A DNA stretch of 9,021 nt from NCBI GenBank assembly GCA_002469605.1, contig DKMV01000045.1:1-9021 (forward strand), in the 5' to 3' direction. Positions 6,835-9,021 of this stretch are shown piece by piece. The stretch comes from Leclercia sp. UBA7405 (lineage in GTDB: Bacteria > Pseudomonadota > Gammaproteobacteria > Enterobacterales > Enterobacteriaceae). The notes beneath the pieces were generated by a model, which had not been told where the DNA came from, searched no databases, and was given only the letters and a program-made list of their open reading frames with translations. Every line of letters starts with the position of its first letter. Position 1 is the stretch's first letter. A program made the position numbers and the translations under genes.

Positions 6835-7601
6835 GCTGCCTCCTTCAGGTTCCAGATGGCGTCAAGAAAGGCGCTGGCAAAGCTCCCCGGCCCCTGACTG
6901 TTAAGGGCGGCCCGGCCCCCTGCCCGCTTCATCAGGGCGCAGGCAGCGGCCACGTTATCCAGCCGGTCGCCCGGCAGCGCACAGCTGGCCGCCACTACCG
7001 CCGAAAGCGCGCAGCCGGTGCCCACCACCCGCATCATCATTGGGTCGCCGCCGGTCGCGGTTCTGGTGCGCTGGCCGTCGGTGATGTAGTCCACCTCCCC
7101 GCTCACCGCGACTATGGCACCGGTCTGGCGCGCCAGCGCCTGGGCGGCAGGCAGCGCGCTGGCGGCGGTATCAGTGGTATCCACCCCGCGTCCCCCGGCG
7201 CTCATCCCTGCCAGGGCCAGGATCTCCGAGGCATTGCCGCGAATGGCGGCTGGCTCAAGTGTGATTATCTGTTGGCAAAAACGGCTACGGAACGCCAGCG
7301 GCCCAACGGCCACCGGATCCAGGGTCCAGGGCTTGCCGGCGGCACGGGCGCTCTCTATGGCCTGGCGCATCGCCTGGGCGCGCGAAACGGTGAGCGTGCC
7401 GACGTTAATGAGTAGCGCATCCGCTATCGCGGCAAACTGCTGCGCCTCTTCGGCTTCAATCACCATCGCCGGCGAGGCGCCGAAGGCCAGCAGGACATTA
7501 GCGGTAAAGGTCTGCACGACGTCGTTGGTCATACAGTGGGTGAGCGGCGCACGGGCGCGAAAGTGGTTTAAGAGGTGGTGTTCGGAAAGGTCAGGCTGCA
7601 T
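6831..7601 (-). CDS. thiM: Hydroxyethylthiazole kinase
   Basis: Cytoplasmic salvage kinase that phosphorylates 4-methyl-5-(2-hydroxyethyl)thiazole to the thiazole phosphate used by ThiE. At 256 aa it is close to the 262 aa of E. coli ThiM. Seen: [12 protein letters not shown] (19-30), [14 protein letters not shown] (33-46), WTLDPVAVG (92-100), RGNASEI (121-127), and the ATP/anion motif [10 protein letters not shown] (192-201) with catalytic C197. The start is fixed by AGGAG (7613-7609) 7 nt upstream and by the riboswitch platform that ends on it. It is the first gene of the thiM-thiD unit; fbaB follows in the same direction. Confidence 0.97.
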   Translation of the reverse strand: MQPDLSEHHLLNHFRARAPLTHCMTNDVVQTFTANVLLAFGASPAMVIEAEEAQQFAAIADALLINVGTLTVSRAQAMRQAIESARAAGKPWTLDPVAVGPLAFRSRFCQQIITLEPAAIRGNASEILALAGMSAGGRGVDTTDTAASALPAAQALARQTGAIVAVSGEVDYITDGQRTRTATGGDPMMMRVVGTGCALSAVVAASCALPGDRLDNVAAACALMKRAGGRAALNSQGPGSFASAFLDAIWNLKEAA

Positions 7602-7605
7602 GGTT

Positions 7606-7632
7606 TCGCTCCTGCCTTGCGTGAAGAAGCGA
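7606..7632 (-). promoter_or_regulatory. thiM riboswitch expression platform hiding the Shine-Dalgarno sequence
   Basis: In the minus-strand RNA, UCGCUUC (7632-7626) can pair with GGAGCGA (7612-7606), seven pairs including one G-U, with a 13-nt loop. This hides the GGAG of the thiM ribosome binding site. The segment lies between the TPP aptamer and the start codon, as in E. coli thiM, where TPP binding blocks translation. Confidence 0.7.
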
Positions 7633-7650
7633 TAGCCGTGAAGGGCATCT

Positions 7651-7728
7651 GACTTCCCTACGCTGGCATTATCCAGATCAGGTGGTACGGGTATTTCTCA
7701 GCCTTCACAAAGAAGGGCACCCCGAGTC
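7651..7728 (-). ncRNA. TPP riboswitch aptamer (thi box)
   Basis: The minus strand reads GACTCGGGGTGCCC, then a P3 stem CCTTC/GAAGG, GGCTGAGAAATACCCGT, ACCTGATCTGGATAATGCCA and GCGTAGGGAAGTC. The conserved CUGAGA and CUGAUCUGGAUAAUGCCAGCG cores are intact, and the closing stem GACU/AGUC pairs the two ends. It is nearly identical to the E. coli thiM aptamer and sits 50 nt upstream of the thiM ATG. It senses thiamin pyrophosphate and turns thiM-thiD off. Confidence 0.98.
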
Positions 7729-7736
7729 ATTTAAGT

Positions 7737-7761
7737 ATTATGTTGCAATTAATATATTAAT
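7737..7761 (-). promoter_or_regulatory. Candidate thiM promoter region with a 14-bp AT palindrome
   Basis: Minus strand CATAAT (7742-7737) is a plausible -10, placing the RNA start near 7730, just before the aptamer. No good -35 is found at 16-18 bp. Instead the spacer holds a perfect 14-bp palindrome ATTAATATATTAAT (7748-7761). It could be an AT-rich promoter element or a protein site; the role is unknown. Confidence 0.4.
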
Positions 7762-7969
7762 CGCGCTTTAGGATACTGCCTCTGCATAAATGAAATCTAC
7801 CGCTTTAACTTTCCCTTCTCGTTTTATCCCAATCTGATGCTCTGAAAAGTTCTGTAAAACCGTACTGTGCCAGCTCGTCCGTCCAGTGAAAAACCTCAAG
7901 CGCCACGCGGACTTAGCGTGCCTCTTACCTATTTGTGCCCCCGGTAATAAAACGTTAAACATTTAACCA
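7762..7969. other. Intergenic stretch without a supported gene
   Basis: This part of the thiM-dat gap holds no gene I can support. A 64-codon minus-strand ORF spans 7962-7768, but it has no ribosome binding site and no domain I recognise, and its start abuts the dat -35 box. A 5-bp hairpin lies at 7904-7920 (CACGC/GCGTG). No tRNA, terminator or IS end is evident. Confidence 0.5.
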
Positions 7970-7998
7970 TTGAGCCCCAAAGCAAAAGGCTCTATATT
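7970..7998 (+). promoter_or_regulatory. sigma70 promoter of dat
   Basis: -35 TTGAGC (7970-7975, 4 of 6 to consensus), a 17-bp spacer, and -10 TATATT (7993-7998, 5 of 6). The start site would be near 8005, giving a leader of about 80 nt before dat. A GAGCC/GGCTC inverted repeat (7972-7976, 7988-7992) fills the spacer and might be an operator. Confidence 0.65.
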
Positions 7999-8037
7999 GG
8001 CCGCGTTTTTTGAAGCCTTTCTCATTTTTTCTAACCA

Positions 8038-8082
8038 ATGATTCAATCGGGGCCGCCAGACGCGCCGCGGTTGTGGGAGTGA
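8038..8082 (+). CDS. Possible 14-aa leader peptide upstream of dat
   Basis: A short ORF encoding [14 protein letters not shown] starts in the dat leader and ends with TGA at 8080-8082, one base before the dat ATG. Its 3' end overlaps the dat ribosome binding site, so its translation would affect dat initiation. It contains Pro-Pro-Asp, a motif known to slow ribosomes without EF-P. It has no Shine-Dalgarno sequence of its own, so it may simply be chance. Confidence 0.2.
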   Translation: MIQSGPPDAPRLWE

Positions 8083-8083
8083 T

Positions 8084-9021
8084 ATGATGACGGATAAAGT
8101 CCGTATTGATACTTTGAATGCCTCTTCTTTCAATAAATCCAACGAGACCTATCTGGCCCGTCAGGCCGAAATGGAATCCAATGTCAGAAGTTATCCGCGC
8201 AAGCTGCCTTTAGCGATCGCTAAAGCCAACGGCGTGTGGGTGACGGATGCGGATAATAAAGAGTATCTTGATTGCCTTGCCGGTGCCGGTACCCTGGCGC
8301 TGGGCCACAATCATCCTGATGTCCTGAAAAGCATCCAAAGTGTTATTACCAGCGGCTTGCCGTTACATACCCTGGATCTGACGACGCCGTTAAAAGACGC
8401 GTTTTCTGAATACCTGCTCTCCCTGCTGCCGGGCGAAGGCAAAGAGTACTGCCTGCAGTTTACCGGCCCGTCTGGTGCCGATGCCGTTGAAGCGGCGCTG
8501 AAGCTGGCGAAAAAAGTGACTGGCCGCAGCGGAATCATCAGCTTCTCTGGTGGTTACCACGGCATGACCCACGGCGCGCTGTCCGTAACCGGCAACCTCT
8601 CGCCGAAAGAAGCCGTTGACGGCATGATGCCGGAAGTACAGTTCATGCCTTATCCGCATGAGTACCGCTGCCCGCTGGGTATCGGTGGTGAAGCCGGCGT
8701 TAAAGCCCTCACCTACTACTTCGAAAATCTGATCAACGACGTTGAGAGCGGCGTGCGCAAACCGGCAGCCGTTATCCTCGAAGCCGTTCAGGGCGAAGGC
8801 GGCGTGAACCCGGCCCCGGTCGAGTGGCTGCAGCGCATCCGTAAGGTTACTCAGGAACACGGCATTCTGCTGATCCTCGACGAAGTTCAGGCAGGCTTTG
8901 CCCGTACCGGTAAATTCTTCGCCTTCGAACACGCGGGCATCGAGCCAGACATCATCGTGATGTCTAAAGCCGTCGGCGGCGGTCTGCCGCTGGCCGTGCT
9001 GGGTATTAAAAAGCAGTTCGA
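8084..9021 (+). CDS. dat: Diaminobutyrate-2-oxoglutarate aminotransferase (3' end cut by window)
   Basis: PLP-dependent class III aminotransferase that interconverts L-2,4-diaminobutyrate + 2-oxoglutarate and aspartate semialdehyde + glutamate. In the dat-ddc pathway its product is decarboxylated to 1,3-diaminopropane. The 312 visible residues cover about two thirds of a family protein of about 450-460 aa. Seen: [19 protein letters not shown] (49-67), phosphate-binding [13 protein letters not shown] (128-140), [13 protein letters not shown] (154-166), EAVQGEGGV (233-241), the PLP-binding D266 in LDEVQAG, and Schiff-base K295 in [13 protein letters not shown]. The start ATG at 8084 is 4 nt after GGGAG (8075-8079). 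The next codon, ATG at 8087, has a better 7-nt spacing and may be the true start. The first 100 codons are richer in A/T than the minus-strand genes. The ddc gene would be expected past the right edge. Other class III aminotransferases are a weaker alternative. Confidence 0.92.
   Translation, partial: MMTDKVRIDTLNASSFNKSNETYLARQAEMESNVRSYPRKLPLAIAKANGVWVTDADNKEYLDCLAGAGTLALGHNHPDVLKSIQSVITSGLPLHTLDLTTPLKDAFSEYLLSLLPGEGKEYCLQFTGPSGADAVEAALKLAKKVTGRSGIISFSGGYHGMTHGALSVTGNLSPKEAVDGMMPEVQFMPYPHEYRCPLGIGGEAGVKALTYYFENLINDVESGVRKPAAVILEAVQGEGGVNPAPVEWLQRIRKVTQEHGILLILDEVQAGFARTGKFFAFEHAGIEPDIIVMSKAVGGGLPLAVLGIKKQF

Noticed and set aside
7904..7920. CACGC/GCGTG hairpin as a terminator
   Set aside because: Only 5 bp, with no T-run directly after it on either strand and no gene ending at it.
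7768..7962. 64-codon minus-strand ORF between thiM and dat as a real gene
   Set aside because: No Shine-Dalgarno sequence, no recognisable domain, and its start touches the dat -35 box.
8390..8932. 180-codon minus-strand ORF opposite dat
   Set aside because: Shadow of the aminotransferase frame, which carries all PLP motifs across this stretch.

Overview
The window looks like chromosomal DNA of an enteric gammaproteobacterium close to Enterobacter, Lelliottia or Klebsiella. The reasons are near-E. coli-type ThiD, ThiM and FbaB proteins, a canonical enteric thiM TPP riboswitch, the thiM-thiD-fbaB gene order, and a diaminobutyrate aminotransferase of the dat/ddc type. GC content is high in the genes. 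I see no rRNA, tRNA, CRISPR array, phage gene or intact insertion sequence.

Left part (1-4720, minus strand): an apparent catabolic and uptake operon. Its order is an enolase-superfamily (mandelate racemase type) enzyme, a family 5 periplasmic binding protein, a DppB-type permease and a DppC-type permease cut by the window edge. The last three genes overlap by 4 bp at each junction. The ATPase genes presumably lie beyond base 1. Upstream sit a good CRP-like site, a weak sigma70-like promoter and an inverted repeat over the predicted start site. This suggests a catabolite-controlled, inducible operon. The enzyme suggests that the 'peptide-type' transporter imports an acid sugar or a related carboxylate rather than a peptide; this is inference.

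Middle part (4724-7728, minus strand): a 94-bp intergenic repeat of two GC-rich hairpins, then fbaB (class I fructose-bisphosphate aldolase), thiD and thiM. thiM and thiD overlap by 4 bp and make the hydroxyethylthiazole and HMP salvage kinases of thiamin synthesis. They are preceded by a TPP riboswitch whose platform can hide the thiM ribosome binding site. The 157-bp thiD-fbaB gap has no clear promoter or terminator but holds several hairpins, one overlapping the fbaB ribosome binding site.

Right part (7729-9021): a divergent intergenic region with a good sigma70 promoter reading right, then the 5' part of dat (diaminobutyrate-2-oxoglutarate aminotransferase), the first step toward 1,3-diaminopropane. 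A 14-codon ORF ends one base before dat.

Most of the window is ordinary enteric metabolism. The parts most worth a second look are the uncharacterised enolase-superfamily/ABC operon with its control region, and the structured leader of fbaB.
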